DNA of 64,000 nt from Lachnospiraceae bacterium (GCA_910575275.1 CAJTEE010000005.1:62001-126000), one strand, 5' to 3'. Shown: positions 7,781-16,268, counted from the stretch's first letter. Notes: generated from the sequence alone by a model not told the origin. Program-made: numbers and translations.

Positions 7781-8122
7781 ATGGAGAAGATTGTAGAGCA
7801 GGGGCTTTTGTATGATTTTTACGGCGAGCTTCTGACGGCTCATCAGCGGCAGGTTTATGAGGACGTGGTGTTCCATGACATGTCGCTTGGCGAGATCGCC
7901 GAGGAGCAGGGGATCAGCAGACAGGGGGTCCATGATCTCGTGAAGCGCTGTGACCGGATTCTGGCCGGATATGAGGAGAAGCTCGGGCTGATGCAAAAAT
8001 TCAATCAGACAAAGAAAATGGTGGCAGAGATCCGGGAGCTGGCAGAGGCTTACAGGGTAAGCAAAGACGGCAGCCTGGTTGAGAGGATCGAGCAGATTTC
8101 CGATGAGATCGGAAGGCTGTGA
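7781..8122 (+). CDS. ylxM: YlxM family DNA-binding protein (UPF0122)
   Basis: A 113-residue protein with a sigma-70 region 4-like helix-turn-helix (SLGEIAEEQGISRQGVHDLVKR, residues 35-56) and a C-terminal helical tail. YlxM is nearly always encoded directly before ffh in Gram-positive bacteria and is thought to relate to the signal recognition particle; its precise job is not settled. Here the start follows AGGTGA with 6-base spacing and ffh begins 25 bp after its stop. The strong promoter immediately upstream suggests the two genes are co-transcribed. Confidence 0.9.
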   Translation: MEKIVEQGLLYDFYGELLTAHQRQVYEDVVFHDMSLGEIAEEQGISRQGVHDLVKRCDRILAGYEEKLGLMQKFNQTKKMVAEIRELAEAYRVSKDGSLVERIEQISDEIGRL

Positions 8123-8147
8123 CACGGTCCCCGGAGGGAGAGATTGC

Positions 8148-9506
8148 ATGGCGTTTGAAAGCCTGGCAGATAAATTACAGAATGTTTTCAAAAGCTTGAG
8201 AGGCAAGGGCCGCCTGACGGAAGCGGATGTAAAGGCCGCACTTAAGGAGGTCAAGATGGCGCTTCTTGAGGCGGATGTAAACTTTAAGGTAGTCAGAGAC
8301 TTTATCAAATCCGTCCAGGAGCGCGCAGTTGGGCAGGATGTCTTAACCAGCCTGACGCCGGGGCAGATGGTCATTAAGATCGTCAACGAGGAGCTCGTCA
8401 AGTTGATGGGCTCCGAGACGAAGGAGCTTGTCCTAAAGTCTGCCAACGAGATCACGGTGATCATGATGATCGGCCTGCAGGGCGCCGGCAAGACGACGAC
8501 GACCGCGAAGCTGGCCGGAAAGTTTAAGGCGAAGGGCCGCAAGCCGCTCTTGGCGGCCTGTGACATATACCGCCCCGCGGCGATCAAACAGCTTCAGGTC
8601 AACGGCGAGAAGGTCGGCGTACCGGTTTTTTCGATGGGCGATACACATTCTCCGGTGGACATTGCCAAGGCGGCCGTGGAGCATGCGAAAAAAGAGGGCC
8701 TGAACCTGGTATTTTTGGATACCGCAGGCCGTCTGCAGATCGACGAGGAAATGATGGAGGAGCTCGTCCGTATAAAGGAAGCGGTTGTGGTGGATCAGAC
8801 GCTTCTGGTGGCGGATGCGATGACGGGCCAGGATGCGGTCAATGTGGCCGGAAGATTCCATGAAAAAGTCGGCATTGACGGAGTGATCCTCACAAAGCTG
8901 GACGGCGACACGAGGGGCGGCGCGGCGCTTTCGATCCGCTCCGTGACAGGGCGCCCGATCCTGTACGTCGGAATGGGAGAAAAGCTCTCCGATCTGGAGC
9001 AGTTTTATCCGGACCGCATGGCGTCGAGGATCCTCGGCATGGGGGACATCCTCTCCCTGATCGAGAAGGCGGAGCTTGACTTAAGCGAGGAAAAAGCCCG
9101 CGAGATGAGCCAGAAGCTCAGAAAGGCAGAGTTTGATTTCAACGATTTCCTGGATCAGATGAACCAAATCAAGAAGATGGGCGGTATGTCCGGAATCCTG
9201 AATCTGATGCCGGGTATGGCGCAGATGAAGGGAAACGTTGATATAGATGAGAAATCCATGGACCGCGTCGAGGCGATCATTCTCTCGATGACGAAGGAGG
9301 AGCGGGCGAACCCGTCACTCTTAAACCCCTCCCGAAAGCAGCGGATCGCAAAGGGCGCGGGCGTCGATATCGCCGAGGTGAACCGGATCGTTAAGCAGTT
9401 TGAACAGTCCAAAAAGCTCATGAAGCAGCTTCCGGGCCTGATGGGCGGCAAGAAGGGCAAAGGCGGCCTTGCCGGTATGATGGGAAGGATGAAGCTTCCC
9501 TTTTAA
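8148..9506 (+). CDS. ffh: Signal recognition particle protein Ffh (SRP54)
   Basis: A 452-residue GTPase that binds signal sequences of nascent membrane and secreted proteins and docks with FtsY. The N domain covers residues 1-85. The G domain carries GLQGAGKTTTTAKLA (P-loop, near 105), DTAGR (near 190) and TKLDGDTRGG (near 245). The methionine-rich M domain (about 300-445) contains the RNA-binding and signal-binding helices and ends in a GGKKGKGG tail. The ATG with GGAGGGAGAG is chosen over an in-frame start 23 codons upstream inside ylxM. Complete and ordinary. A 14-bp perfect palindrome (GCGGGAGCTCCCGC) follows at 9522 before rpsP. Confidence 0.97.
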   Translation: MAFESLADKLQNVFKSLRGKGRLTEADVKAALKEVKMALLEADVNFKVVRDFIKSVQERAVGQDVLTSLTPGQMVIKIVNEELVKLMGSETKELVLKSANEITVIMMIGLQGAGKTTTTAKLAGKFKAKGRKPLLAACDIYRPAAIKQLQVNGEKVGVPVFSMGDTHSPVDIAKAAVEHAKKEGLNLVFLDTAGRLQIDEEMMEELVRIKEAVVVDQTLLVADAMTGQDAVNVAGRFHEKVGIDGVILTKLDGDTRGGAALSIRSVTGRPILYVGMGEKLSDLEQFYPDRMASRILGMGDILSLIEKAELDLSEEKAREMSQKLRKAEFDFNDFLDQMNQIKKMGGMSGILNLMPGMAQMKGNVDIDEKSMDRVEAIILSMTKEERANPSLLNPSRKQRIAKGAGVDIAEVNRIVKQFEQSKKLMKQLPGLMGGKKGKGGLAGMMGRMKLPF

Positions 9507-9604
9507 AACACGGAAAGCAGACGCGGGAGCTCCCGCTTAAGCTGATAAAAGCGGCAGGAAAACGAAACCGCCGCACAAAAGAATATTCAAGGAGGTGAAA
9601 CGAA

Positions 9605-9850
9605 ATGGCAGTAAAGATGAGACTGAGAAGAATGGGTCAGAAGAAGGCTCCTTTTTATAGAATCGTAGTTGCGGATTCCCGTTCCCCGAGAGACGGTAAA
9701 TTCATTGAGGAAATCGGCTACTATGATCCGAACTGCGATCCGAGCGTGGTGAAGTTTAATGAGGAAGCTGCGAAAAAGTGGTTAGCAACAGGTGCACAGC
9801 CGACCGAGACCGTCGGCAAGCTCTTAAAGGTAGCCGGCATCACCCAGTAA
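9605..9850 (+). CDS. rpsP: 30S ribosomal protein S16
   Basis: An 81-residue small-subunit protein with the standard S16 start ([24 protein letters not shown] in two parts: residues 3-14 and 15-26) and the GYYDP segment. It is preceded by a strong AAGGAGGTGA ribosome site and begins the classical rpsP-khpA-rimM-trmD-(rplS) order. Full length, nothing unusual. Confidence 0.97.
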   Translation: MAVKMRLRRMGQKKAPFYRIVVADSRSPRDGKFIEEIGYYDPNCDPSVVKFNEEAAKKWLATGAQPTETVGKLLKVAGITQ

Positions 9851-9864
9851 TGTGAGGTGTTTTT

Positions 9865-10092
9865 ATGAAAGAATTGGTTGAAGTTATCGCCAAGGCACTG
9901 GTTGATAATCCGGATGAGGTCGTTGTCACAGAGACGGAAAAGGACGATGAGATCGTCATTGAGTTAAAGGTCGCCCCCTCGGACATGGGAAAGGTGATCG
10001 GCAAGCAGGGCCGGATTGCGAAAGCGATCCGCTCTGTGGTGAAAGCGGCTTCTTCTAAGACGGAAAAAAAGGTAATTGTAGAAATTCAGTGA
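9865..10092 (+). CDS. khpA: KH-domain RNA-binding protein KhpA (YlqC)
   Basis: A 75-residue single KH-domain protein. The GKQG loop of the KH fold lies in [16 protein letters not shown] (about residues 45-60). KhpA partners with KhpB (Jag/EloR) and affects RNA binding and cell elongation in other Firmicutes. It lies between rpsP and rimM as usual, with a GTGAGGTG ribosome site overlapping the rpsP stop region. A terminator-like hairpin follows immediately. Confidence 0.95.
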   Translation: MKELVEVIAKALVDNPDEVVVTETEKDDEIVIELKVAPSDMGKVIGKQGRIAKAIRSVVKAASSKTEKKVIVEIQ

Positions 10093-10097
10093 CAATG

Positions 10098-10132
10098 GGA
10101 CCGCAAGGCGAAAGTCTTTGGCGGTCCTTTTT
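10098..10132 (+). terminator. Intra-operon terminator/attenuator between khpA and rimM
   Basis: GGACCGC pairs with GCGGTCC around a 16-base apex that can pair further, followed by five T. It stands directly upstream of the rimM ribosome site, so it may reduce rimM-trmD expression relative to rpsP. Confidence 0.6.
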
Positions 10133-10144
10133 GCGGAGGAGTTT

Positions 10145-10657
10145 ATGGAACAATTTTTACGGGTCGGCGTCATCACCGCGCCCCACGGGGTCCGCGGGGA
10201 GGTCAAAGTGTTCCCGACAACCGACGATGCGGGCCGGTTCAAAGCACTTAAGACGGTGTTTCTCGACCTCGGGACAGAAAAACGGGAGCTTGAGATCGAA
10301 CAGGTGAAGTTTTTTAAAAATCTTGTGCTCCTTAAGTTTAAGGGGCTTGACAATAAAAACGACGTGGAGGCGTGGCGGCAGAAGGATCTTTTGATCGGGC
10401 GGAGCCAGGCCGTGGAGCTTGCGCCGGATGAGAATTTCATCGCGGATCTGATCGGCCTTACGGTCGTAAGTGACGAGGGCGAACCGTTAGGGGAGCTTAC
10501 CGACGTCATACAGACCGGCGCGAACGATGTCTACTGTGTAAAAAACGAGGAGGGAAAGGAGATCCTGCTTCCGGCCATCAAGGAGTGCGTCCTTTCGGTG
10601 GATTTGGAGCGCGGCAGGATTGTAGTCCACATACTTCCCGGCCTCTTGGAATTGTAG
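10145..10657 (+). CDS. rimM: Ribosome maturation factor RimM
   Basis: A 170-residue 16S rRNA-processing factor that binds S19 in assembling 30S subunits. The N-terminal RimM domain begins [19 protein letters not shown] and the C-terminal PRC-barrel covers about 95-168 ([30 protein letters not shown]). The ATG follows GGAGGA by four bases; an upstream in-frame GTG lies inside the preceding hairpin and is unlikely. Gap to trmD is 9 bp, so both are co-transcribed. Confidence 0.95.
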   Translation: MEQFLRVGVITAPHGVRGEVKVFPTTDDAGRFKALKTVFLDLGTEKRELEIEQVKFFKNLVLLKFKGLDNKNDVEAWRQKDLLIGRSQAVELAPDENFIADLIGLTVVSDEGEPLGELTDVIQTGANDVYCVKNEEGKEILLPAIKECVLSVDLERGRIVVHILPGLLEL

Positions 10658-10666
10658 GGGGATTCA

Positions 10667-11863
10667 ATGAACTTTCACGTATTGACGCTGTTTCCGGAAA
10701 TGGTGATGAACGGCCTGAATACCAGCATTCTGGGGCGTGCCGCGGGAAAAGGGCTTCTCTCCTTTGAGGCGGTCAACATCCGGGATTACACGCTGGAGCG
10801 GCACGGAAAGGTCGATGATTACCCATACGGCGGCGGCCCCGGCATGGTCATGCAGGCGGAGCCGGTCTGCCGGGCGTACGAGGCGCTCACAGAGCGGTGC
10901 AAAAAGCGGCCGCGGGTCATCTATATGACGCCCCAGGGCCGCGTTTTCAATCAGGAGATTGCAAAAGAACTGGCGGCCGAGGAGGAGCTAATCTTCCTCT
11001 GCGGCCATTATGAAGGCATCGACGAACGGGCGCTGGAGCTCATCGTCACGGATCACCTGTCCGCGGGTGACTATGTGCTGACAGGCGGCGAGCTGCCTGC
11101 CATGATGATGATCGACTGCATCTCCCGCCTGATCCCGGGAGTCCTCAACAACGATACATCGGCAGAATTTGAGTCATTCCACGACAATCTCTTAGAATAC
11201 CCACAGTACACAAGACCCGAAGAATTCAGAGGCAAAAAAGTGCCGGAAATCCTTCTCTCCGGTCATCATGCGAACATTGAAAAGTGGCGGCGTGAGCAGT
11301 CGATCCTCCGCACACTCGAACACCGGCCCGAGCTTTTAGAAAACGCGAAACTCTCAAAAAAAGAACGGCAATTCCTGGAAAAAACCATACAGGAGCGGCA
11401 GGCAGAGTCAAAAAAGAAAGAGCCTCAGCCCGGAACGATCCGAAACCTGGAGGAAGCAGATCTGGAGCCTGTCATGCGTATTTGGCTTGAGGCAAACCAA
11501 CAGGCACACGATTTTATTTCGCCAGATTACTGGCAGGAAAATTATAAAACCGTACGGGAGCTCCTGCCACAGGCCGAGGTATATATATATGAAACCGCGC
11601 CTTCCGAAATCAAAGGCTTTATCGGACTCTTGGAGAACTATATTGCAGGAATCTTCGTAGACAAGGCCGCGCGCTCTACCGGGATCGGGAAACGGCTTCT
11701 GGAACATGCGAAAGAAAAAAAGAAGGAGCTGACACTACATGTGTACGCTAAAAACGAAGGCGCGGTGCAGTTCTATCTGAGGGAGGGCTTTCAAATCCGG
11801 GAGAAGAAGGTCGATGCCGATACTGGCGCAGAGGAGTTTTTGATGGTGTGGTCCGCCGATTAA
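10667..11863 (+). CDS. trmD: TrmD tRNA (guanine-N1)-methyltransferase fused to a GNAT acetyltransferase
   Basis: Residues 1-235 are a complete TrmD, the trefoil-knot enzyme that makes m1G37 in tRNAs: YGGGPGMV (55-62), LCGHYEGIDERA (111-122) and GDYVLTGGELPA (134-145, the SAM-binding knot) are all present. A lysine/glutamine-rich linker (about 236-255) leads without a stop into a 140-residue GNAT domain (TIRNLEEADLEPVMRIWLEA; acetyl-CoA loop ARSTGIGKRLLEHAKE near 342; NEGAVQFYLREGF near 366). Stand-alone TrmD is about 240-250 residues, so this is a fusion. The acetyltransferase part is more AT-rich and rplS, the usual next gene, is displaced by 2.6 kb. A frameshift or sequencing joint cannot be excluded, but the frame is continuous. 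The GNAT substrate is unknown. Confidence 0.88.
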   Translation: MNFHVLTLFPEMVMNGLNTSILGRAAGKGLLSFEAVNIRDYTLERHGKVDDYPYGGGPGMVMQAEPVCRAYEALTERCKKRPRVIYMTPQGRVFNQEIAKELAAEEELIFLCGHYEGIDERALELIVTDHLSAGDYVLTGGELPAMMMIDCISRLIPGVLNNDTSAEFESFHDNLLEYPQYTRPEEFRGKKVPEILLSGHHANIEKWRREQSILRTLEHRPELLENAKLSKKERQFLEKTIQERQAESKKKEPQPGTIRNLEEADLEPVMRIWLEANQQAHDFISPDYWQENYKTVRELLPQAEVYIYETAPSEIKGFIGLLENYIAGIFVDKAARSTGIGKRLLEHAKEKKKELTLHVYAKNEGAVQFYLREGFQIREKKVDADTGAEEFLMVWSAD

Positions 11864-11924
11864 GGGAGAGGGACCATCCCCTAGTGGGCACGCTCTAGGG
11901 GATGGTCCCTCTCCCTTAATCGGC
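11855..11924. repeat. Perfect 30-bp inverted repeat with 10-base loop
   Basis: The arms 11855-11884 and 11895-11924 are exact reverse complements. The left arm includes the last codons and stop of the TrmD-GNAT gene. No T-run follows on either strand, so it is not a textbook terminator, but such a hairpin would stall or stabilise RNA. It marks the boundary between the fused GNAT domain and the next accessory genes. Confidence 0.85.
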
Positions 11925-11996
11925 TGTTGCACTGGCGCCCCCTCGCACTTCTCATCTTTCAGCAAGATATATGAAACATAAAATCATCTTTCCTGC

Positions 11997-12002
11997 TATA
12001 AT
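11997..12002 (+). promoter_or_regulatory. Possible promoter of the AraC-GNAT/MATE pair
   Basis: A consensus TATAAT lies 48 bases before the start codon in an AT-rich stretch. I see no good -35 box at the right distance, so an activator may be needed. Confidence 0.35.
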
Positions 12003-12049
12003 TTCACCATCTACATTCACCACATTATTCACTCAGGAGGGCGAAAACC

Positions 12050-12913
12050 ATGGCACCAGAAAATCCTGTCAAACAGATTACAACAGCCATCGACTACATC
12101 GAAAGCCATCTGCATGAAAAACTGGATCTGAAGACAGTAGCAGGAGCTGTCCATTACTCAAACTATCATTTACACCGCATGTTTCTGTATACGACAAATA
12201 TAACACCCCATGAATACGTACGCCGCCGCCGACTGACGGAGGCTGCCAGGCTGCTCACCGATTCCGACCGTTCCATCCTTGAGATCGCACTGCTCTGCGG
12301 ATACGAAAGCCGGCAGTCCTTCACGGATGCGTTCAAACACATGTACAAAAAATCCCCCAATCAATACCGCGAAAAAGAAATATTTTATCCGCTGCTTTTG
12401 CGATACACACTGAATGAAAACGCCACAGATACAGAAGACGAAAATGACTGGCGGCAGAAAATCACCTTTGCGGAAAACAACGACATTTCGGAATGGATGA
12501 AATTAGTCGGCCTTGTCATAGACGGCTTCCCACATTTAGACGAGAAACAATACGAAAAACGGCTGCGGGAATCCATCCGAAACAGGCGCGCTCTGATCCT
12601 GAAGGATAAAAATACGGCAGTCGGGGCTATGGCGTTTGACGAGACGACAGGAAACATCGACTTTTTAGGCATACATCCGCAGTACCGGAAAAAAGGAATC
12701 GCAAAAGCATTCTGCGAGAAAGCCCTGTATGAGCTGGCACACTCCGCGGCAGTTACTGTCACAAGCTTCAGAGAAGGGGACAAGGCGGACACGGGCCACC
12801 GTCAAGGCTTCAAACGCCTCGGATTCGCCGAGGCGGAGCTGCTGGTTGAATTCGGGTATCCGACCCAGCGGCTGATCCTGCAAAAAGAAAAGGACGGAGG
12901 CTGTCCGGCATGA
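12050..12913 (+). CDS. AraC-type regulator with C-terminal GNAT domain
   Basis: A 287-residue two-domain protein. Residues 5-110 are a tandem helix-turn-helix of the AraC/XylS family (KLDLKTVAGAVHYSNYHLHR and ILEIALLCGYESRQSFTDAFK). Residues 160-270 resemble a GNAT acetyltransferase with FLGIHPQYRKKGIAKAFCEK as acetyl-CoA loop. The ATG follows AGGAGG. It overlaps the MATE gene by 4 bp (ATGA), so it probably controls the pump, as AraC/MATE pairs often do. The N-terminal HTH followed by an acetyltransferase-like effector domain is a known arrangement in Firmicutes, where the GNAT fold may act as sensor rather than enzyme. Codon use is more AT-rich than in the flanking ribosomal genes, consistent with transfer. 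Confidence 0.85.
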   Translation: MAPENPVKQITTAIDYIESHLHEKLDLKTVAGAVHYSNYHLHRMFLYTTNITPHEYVRRRRLTEAARLLTDSDRSILEIALLCGYESRQSFTDAFKHMYKKSPNQYREKEIFYPLLLRYTLNENATDTEDENDWRQKITFAENNDISEWMKLVGLVIDGFPHLDEKQYEKRLRESIRNRRALILKDKNTAVGAMAFDETTGNIDFLGIHPQYRKKGIAKAFCEKALYELAHSAAVTVTSFREGDKADTGHRQGFKRLGFAEAELLVEFGYPTQRLILQKEKDGGCPA

Positions 12914-14247
12914 GGCGCATACAGCCAAAAGAAAATCCCCTATCGCAGAGCTTTGACGGAAAATCCCTGTTAAAATTTGCATTTCCTACGATTCTGATGA
13001 TGATCCTCATGGGCCTTTATACGATCGTTGATACGGTCTTCGTATCAAGGCTTGTCAGTACGGACGCGCTGTCGGCCTTGAATATCGTCTGCCCGGTTAT
13101 CAATCTGATCGTAGGCCTCGGAACCATGCTTGCCACGGGAGGAGGCGCGATCGTCGCCCGCAAAATGGGAGCGGGAGAAGCAGAACGAGCATCGCAGGAT
13201 TTTACTCTGCTCATTGCAGCAGGGGCCTTGCTGGGGGGGCTCATTGCGGTCCCGGGGACTGCTTTTATAGACAGAATCATCCGGGGACTAGGCGCAAGCG
13301 GGCGCTTATTCCCATATTGCAGGGAATATCTTTTGATACTGCTTTTCTTCACTCCTGCGAGCATCGCGCAGGTCCTCTTTCAAAATCTGATCGTAACGGC
13401 AGGGCGGCCCGGATTCGGCATGCTTCTCGGAGCGGGAGCAGGGGCGGCCAACATTTTGTTTGACTATATTTTTATGGGCCCCATGCAGATGGGAATAAAA
13501 GGGGCGGCACTCGGCACGGGGATCGGATATTTGATCCCGACAGCGGCAGGTGTATGGTTTTTTTCCACGGGCAGAGGCAGCCTGCACTTTAAAAGGCCCG
13601 CGATGGAATGGTCTGTATTGGCAGAAAGCTGTACGAATGGATGCTCGGAAATGGTAAGCCAGGCGGCCGCCGCGGTGACGACGTTCTTTTTCAATCGGAT
13701 TATGATGAGGCTGGCCGGCGAAGACGGGGTCGCCGCAGTCACGATCATGATTTATACACAGTTTTTGCTGACGGCCTTTTATATAGGCTTTTCGATGGGA
13801 GTCGCCCCTGTGATCAGTTACAAGGACGGGAAACAGGATAGGTTTCAGCTCAAAAAAGTTGTTTCCATTTGCCTGCGGTTTGTCATCCTCAGCTCCGTTG
13901 TTATTTTTGGAGCCTCACTCGCCTTCGGGGCTTCTCTGGCCGGCGTCTTTTCGGAAAAAGGAACACACGTATATGAGCTTGCGAGAAACGGCTTTTTGAT
14001 TTTCCCCTTCAGCTTTTTGTTTTCCGGGTTCAATATCTTTGCCTCCGCGGCCTTTACGGCACTGTCAAACGGGAGGCTGTCGGCGATAATTTCATTTTTA
14101 CGGACGTTTGGGTTGCTTTTACTGCTTCTGCTGACTCTGCCTGCCCTTTTGGGCGTGACCGGTGTATGGCTTGCAGTACCGGCCGCGGAATTTCTTACAA
14201 TGCTTGTGTCGCTGTCCTTCGTGCTGAATCGGATGAGAGGCATTTGA
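12910..14247 (+). CDS. MATE family multidrug efflux transporter
   Basis: A 445-residue polytopic membrane protein with twelve predicted helices in two six-helix halves. Typical MATE features are LLKFAFPTILMMILMGLY with IVDTVFVSRLVSTDALSA (residues 20-55), TGGGAIVARKMGAGE (about 77-91) and the second-half SCTNGCSEMVSQAAAAV. Such proteins export cationic drugs or metabolites in exchange for Na+ or H+; the MepA group from Firmicutes is the closest type I can name. Translation is coupled to the AraC-GNAT gene. Part of the insert between trmD and rplS. Substrate not predictable. Confidence 0.9.
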   Translation: MRRIQPKENPLSQSFDGKSLLKFAFPTILMMILMGLYTIVDTVFVSRLVSTDALSALNIVCPVINLIVGLGTMLATGGGAIVARKMGAGEAERASQDFTLLIAAGALLGGLIAVPGTAFIDRIIRGLGASGRLFPYCREYLLILLFFTPASIAQVLFQNLIVTAGRPGFGMLLGAGAGAANILFDYIFMGPMQMGIKGAALGTGIGYLIPTAAGVWFFSTGRGSLHFKRPAMEWSVLAESCTNGCSEMVSQAAAAVTTFFFNRIMMRLAGEDGVAAVTIMIYTQFLLTAFYIGFSMGVAPVISYKDGKQDRFQLKKVVSICLRFVILSSVVIFGASLAFGASLAGVFSEKGTHVYELARNGFLIFPFSFLFSGFNIFASAAFTALSNGRLSAIISFLRTFGLLLLLLLTLPALLGVTGVWLAVPAAEFLTMLVSLSFVLNRMRGI

Positions 14248-14312
14248 GCGTGCCTGATGAATATGCAGTATGCCATGGAATACGATTAAGCCAAAATATG
14301 TACAAAATCGCC

Positions 14313-14341
14313 TTGCTTTTTAGGCTTGCCTATGCTATAAT
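14313..14341 (+). promoter_or_regulatory. Promoter for rplS
   Basis: TTGCTT and TATAAT are separated by 17 bases. It gives rplS its own transcription start after the accessory insert separated it from trmD. Confidence 0.7.
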
Positions 14342-14363
14342 TTAAAATCGTGAAATAAGAGAT

Positions 14364-14397
14364 GTTCCGCTGCCGCACGAGAGATGCGGGTAAGAAC
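14364..14397 (+). promoter_or_regulatory. rplS: Probable L19 leader hairpin
   Basis: In the rplS untranslated leader an outer stem GTTC/GAAC encloses CCGCA/TGCGG with a short loop. A structured L19 leader of about this size is known from Firmicutes and is thought to mediate autoregulation by the protein. The assignment rests on position and foldability, not on a motif search. Confidence 0.5.
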
Positions 14398-14426
14398 GTC
14401 GAATATATGAAGGAGGTTCATGGTAC

Positions 14427-14774
14427 ATGAACGAAATTATCAAAAATATCGAAGCGGCTCAGTTAAAGGAGACCGTGCCGAGCTTTAACGTAGGCGACAC
14501 CGTACGCGTATCGGCAAAGATCAAAGAGGGAAACCGTGAGAGAATCCAGGTTTTCGAGGGAACCGTAATCAAGAGACAGAACGGCGGCGCGCGTGAGACC
14601 TTTACCGTCAGGAAGAATTCCAACGGGATCGGCGTAGAAAAGACATGGCCGTTGCATTCTCCGTCCGTGGTGGATGTCCAGGTCGTAAGACGTGGTAAGG
14701 TTCGCCGTGCAAAGCTGTATTATTTAAGAGACAGAGTCGGCAAGGCGGCAAAGGTAAAAGAATTGGTAAAGTAA
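14427..14774 (+). CDS. rplS: 50S ribosomal protein L19
   Basis: A 115-residue large-subunit protein located at the 30S-50S interface. The text is canonical: [42 protein letters not shown] split at residues 43 and 52, and [11 protein letters not shown]. An AAGGAGG ribosome site lies ten bases upstream; a second ATG in between is out of frame. Normally the last gene of the rpsP operon, here it has its own promoter and leader. A terminator-like hairpin follows. Confidence 0.97.
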   Translation: MNEIIKNIEAAQLKETVPSFNVGDTVRVSAKIKEGNRERIQVFEGTVIKRQNGGARETFTVRKNSNGIGVEKTWPLHSPSVVDVQVVRRGKVRRAKLYYLRDRVGKAAKVKELVK

Positions 14775-14782
14775 GCGGATGC

Positions 14783-14808
14783 AAAGGGACAATGAAAATT
14801 GTCCCTTT
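14783..14808 (+). terminator. Hairpin terminator after rplS
   Basis: AAAGGGACAAT and ATTGTCCCTTT form a perfect 11-bp stem with a GAAA tetraloop, followed by a T-rich but interrupted tail. Confidence 0.65.
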
Positions 14809-14847
14809 CCTGTCTTATAGAAACCCCTATTAGAAGGGAGTCGGCCT

Positions 14848-15399
14848 GTGGGCTTTCATTTATATGAGGAACGGGAGCCAAAAAGGCTCTATCAGACTGT
14901 TAACTGGATCGTGGACATCATCGCCATGATCGCGTTTGCATATTTTACGGTCTATTCATTCGGAAGCCGGATGGAGGTAAGCGGCGGCTCCATGAACCCG
15001 GCGTTAAATTCCAAAGATGTGGTACTGATCGACCGCCTGTCCTATGACCTTGGGCGTCCGAAGCGCTTCGATATCGCCGTATTCCTGCGCCCCGAGGGAG
15101 GGACGAATATGAAACGGATCATCGGTCTGCCGGGGGAGACGGTGCAGATCATAGAGAATCGGATCTACATCAACGGAGAACTTTTACAGACAGGGGAGAT
15201 CCCGGATATCGTCACGATCGCCGGTGTGGCGGAGTATCCGATCGAGCTTGGGGACGATGAATATTTCCTTTTGGGCGACAACAGGGAGTCGAGTGAGGAC
15301 AGCCGCTTTGCAACGGTTGGCAATGTAAAGCGCGAGCAGCTCATCGGGAGAGTCTGGTTCCGCTTTCAGCCGTTTTCCGAGATGGGACTCGTTCAGTGA
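14848..15399 (+). CDS. lepB: Signal peptidase I
   Basis: A 183-residue type I signal peptidase that removes signal peptides on the outer face of the cytoplasmic membrane. A single N-terminal membrane anchor (about 18-38) precedes the catalytic domain. The nucleophile Ser48 lies in SGGSMNP and the general base Lys89 in GTNMKRIIGLPGE; the box GDNRESSEDSR is near 155. The start is GTG after GAAGGGAG. Gap to rbgA is 11 bp, so the two are co-transcribed, and the block lepB-rbgA-rnhB-yraN matches the order seen in many Firmicutes. Confidence 0.95.
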   Translation: MGFHLYEEREPKRLYQTVNWIVDIIAMIAFAYFTVYSFGSRMEVSGGSMNPALNSKDVVLIDRLSYDLGRPKRFDIAVFLRPEGGTNMKRIIGLPGETVQIIENRIYINGELLQTGEIPDIVTIAGVAEYPIELGDDEYFLLGDNRESSEDSRFATVGNVKREQLIGRVWFRFQPFSEMGLVQ

Positions 15400-15410
15400 G
15401 GAGGAATGAA

Positions 15411-16268
15411 ATGAATATCCAGTGGTATCCCGGCCATATGACAAAGGCCAAACGTGCCATGAAGGAGGATATAAAGCTGATCGACTTGATCATCGAGCTG
15501 GTGGACGCCCGCGCTCCCTCATCGAGCCGCAATCCGGATATAGATGAGCTGGGACAGGGGAAGGGCCGCCTGATCCTTTTAAATAAGGCAGATTTGGCAG
15601 ATGAGGCGGCGAGTGCTCTTTGGATGGCGTATTTTGAGGAAAAGGGTTTTGAGGTCATGAAGCTTGACGCGCGCTCGAAGGCAGGGCTTGCGAGGCTCCA
15701 GCCCATGATCCAGAGGGCATGCAAGGAGAAGATTGAGCGTGACAGGCGGCGCGGTATCTTAAACCGTCCTGTCCGCGCAATGGTCGTGGGCATTCCGAAC
15801 GTGGGCAAGTCCACGTTTATTAACAGCCTGGCGGGAAAGGCTGCGGCCAAAACCGGCAACCGTCCCGGCGTCACGAAGGGCAATCAGTGGATCCGTCTGA
15901 ATAAGCAGGTGGAGCTTCTGGATACGCCGGGGATTTTGTGGCCGAAGTTTGAGGATCAGACGGTCGGACTGCGGCTGGCGTTTCTCGGTTCGATCCATGA
16001 TGAGATCCTGAACTTAGACGAGCTTGCCACAGAGCTTTCCCGGTATCTTCTGGAGGAAAAGCCGGGAGTGTTAGCCGAATATTACAAAATCACGGAGGAG
16101 GGCTGCATGGCCCACCAGGTCTTAGAGGAGCTTGCGAGAGTGAGATCCTGTTTAAAGAAGGGCGGGGAGCCGGATCTTTCGCGTACGGCAAAGCTTTTGC
16201 TTGACGATTTTCGCGCAGGAAAGCTCGGGCGGGTCACATTGGAAACACCAAAAGAGGCCGGCTGTTAG
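15411..16268 (+). CDS. rbgA: Ribosome biogenesis GTPase RbgA (YlqF)
   Basis: A 285-residue circularly permuted GTPase needed for late 50S assembly. The G motifs appear in permuted order: NKADLAD (G4, near 60), then GIPNVGKST (G1, near 127), then LDTPGILWP (G3, near 170). The N terminus NIQWYPGHMTKAKRAM is diagnostic, and the C-terminal helical domain binds rRNA. The ATG follows GAGGAGG; an upstream in-frame ATG overlaps the lepB stop. Complete. Confidence 0.96.
   Translation: MNIQWYPGHMTKAKRAMKEDIKLIDLIIELVDARAPSSSRNPDIDELGQGKGRLILLNKADLADEAASALWMAYFEEKGFEVMKLDARSKAGLARLQPMIQRACKEKIERDRRRGILNRPVRAMVVGIPNVGKSTFINSLAGKAAAKTGNRPGVTKGNQWIRLNKQVELLDTPGILWPKFEDQTVGLRLAFLGSIHDEILNLDELATELSRYLLEEKPGVLAEYYKITEEGCMAHQVLEELARVRSCLKKGGEPDLSRTAKLLLDDFRAGKLGRVTLETPKEAGC

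Noticed and set aside
7673-8587. 304-codon open frame on the minus strand across ylxM and ffh
   Set aside because: It is antisense to two certain genes, has no ribosome site and reads like a reversed GC-rich coding frame.
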